DNA from: Callaeas wilsoni
Taxonomy: Eukaryota > Chordata > Aves > Passeriformes > Callaeidae
Direction: 5' to 3'
Assembly (NCBI GenBank): GCA_013398955.1
Contig: VWPU01018628.1
Span: 102,184-166,183 of the forward strand
DNA: 64,000 nt
Shown piece by piece: positions 63,718 to 64,000 of this stretch; position 1 is the stretch's first letter; each line of letters starts with the position of its first letter. Made by a program: the position numbers and the translations under genes. Under the pieces are notes generated by a model. The model ran no database searches and was not told the origin of the DNA. It was given only the letters and a program-made list of their open reading frames with translations.

Positions 63718-64000
63718 TGTAGTGTAGGGGTTTGAGGAGTTCTTCTTTTGTTTTGTTGGGCTTTTTTTCTCTTTCTTGAGGAATTTTCCCCATACATGTG
63801 GCTAATGGGCCATAACGACTGGACACTTCACAGACAAAGGGGGGTGTCAGCTCAGGGGAGAGGGCCGGTGGCCTCTCTCTCACCTGGGAGTGCCCAGGTT
63901 GGGGAAAAATACCGCGAGACGGGAGACTGGAGACGGCAGGGCGGGGGGACAACCCTGTCTCTTGGGCTCCGCCACTCTTCTCGCTCTCGACTGGGGAAGA
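63718..64000 (+). mobile_element. Start of an avian endogenous retrovirus LTR, cut by the window edge
   Basis: The block opens with TGTAGTGTAGGGGTTTG, the TG start expected of an LTR, and changes within 100 bases from T-rich to G+C- and CpG-rich sequence, unlike the flank. It contains CTAATGGGCCATAACGACTG and CACCTGGGAGTGCCCAGG, which I associate with U3 regions of passerine LTRs from memory, without a search. The right end is outside the window, so whether this is a solo LTR or the 5' LTR of a provirus is open. The minus-strand frame at 63629-63952 is a chance frame in it. Confidence 0.55.

Noticed and set aside
1..64000. A new gene system or cluster in the window
   Set aside because: No set of adjacent intact genes is present. 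The recognisable content is CpG islands, CR1 and LTR retroelements and simple repeats in vertebrate non-coding DNA.

Overview
The window looks like nuclear DNA from a bird, AT-rich and mostly non-coding. The strongest evidence is eight copies or fragments of CR1, the characteristic LINE family of birds and other reptiles. Three of them still encode the CR1 ORF2 C-terminal signature (for example HWNRLPREVV). Two stretches look like long terminal repeats (LTRs) of avian endogenous retroviruses and hint at a neoavian, possibly passerine, host. The species cannot be fixed from the sequence alone. No intact protein-coding gene is recognised, and no tRNA, rRNA, CRISPR array or operon-like gene packing is visible.

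Layout. Positions 1-1790 hold a CpG island (about 1040-1725) with a convincing TATA/GC-box core promoter pointing left, and a strong splice donor at 1725/1726 pointing right. This is the best candidate for the 5' end of one or two host transcripts. Positions 1790-22380 are AT-rich intergenic or intronic DNA with three CR1 fragments (7.6, 12.8 and 17.1 kb), an LTR-like element (15.4-16.0 kb), two notable inverted repeats (11.1 and 19.5 kb) and a GA tract (21.1 kb). Positions 22430-23480 are a second CpG island, with a 19-base exact repeat spaced 360 bases apart, followed by a small GC-rich patch near 23.9 kb. From 23.5 to 56 kb the DNA is AT-rich and unique-looking, with CR1 fragments at 33.0, 47.3 and 49.6 kb and an ATATC microsatellite at 41.3 kb. 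A long, decayed CR1 copy with reverse-transcriptase remnants lies at 56.2-58.1 kb and another 3' CR1 piece at 61.9-62.7 kb. An LTR begins at about 63718 and runs off the right edge.

How it fits together. The two islands suggest promoter regions, and the rest reads as long intron or intergenic DNA colonised by retroelements. Seven of the eight CR1 pieces lie antisense to the + strand, which would suit an intron of a rightward gene, but the sample is small and both LTRs lie in the + orientation. No exon chain could be followed, so gene identity is left open. Nothing seen amounts to a new biological system; the most useful leads are the first CpG island, the two hairpins and the LTR pair.
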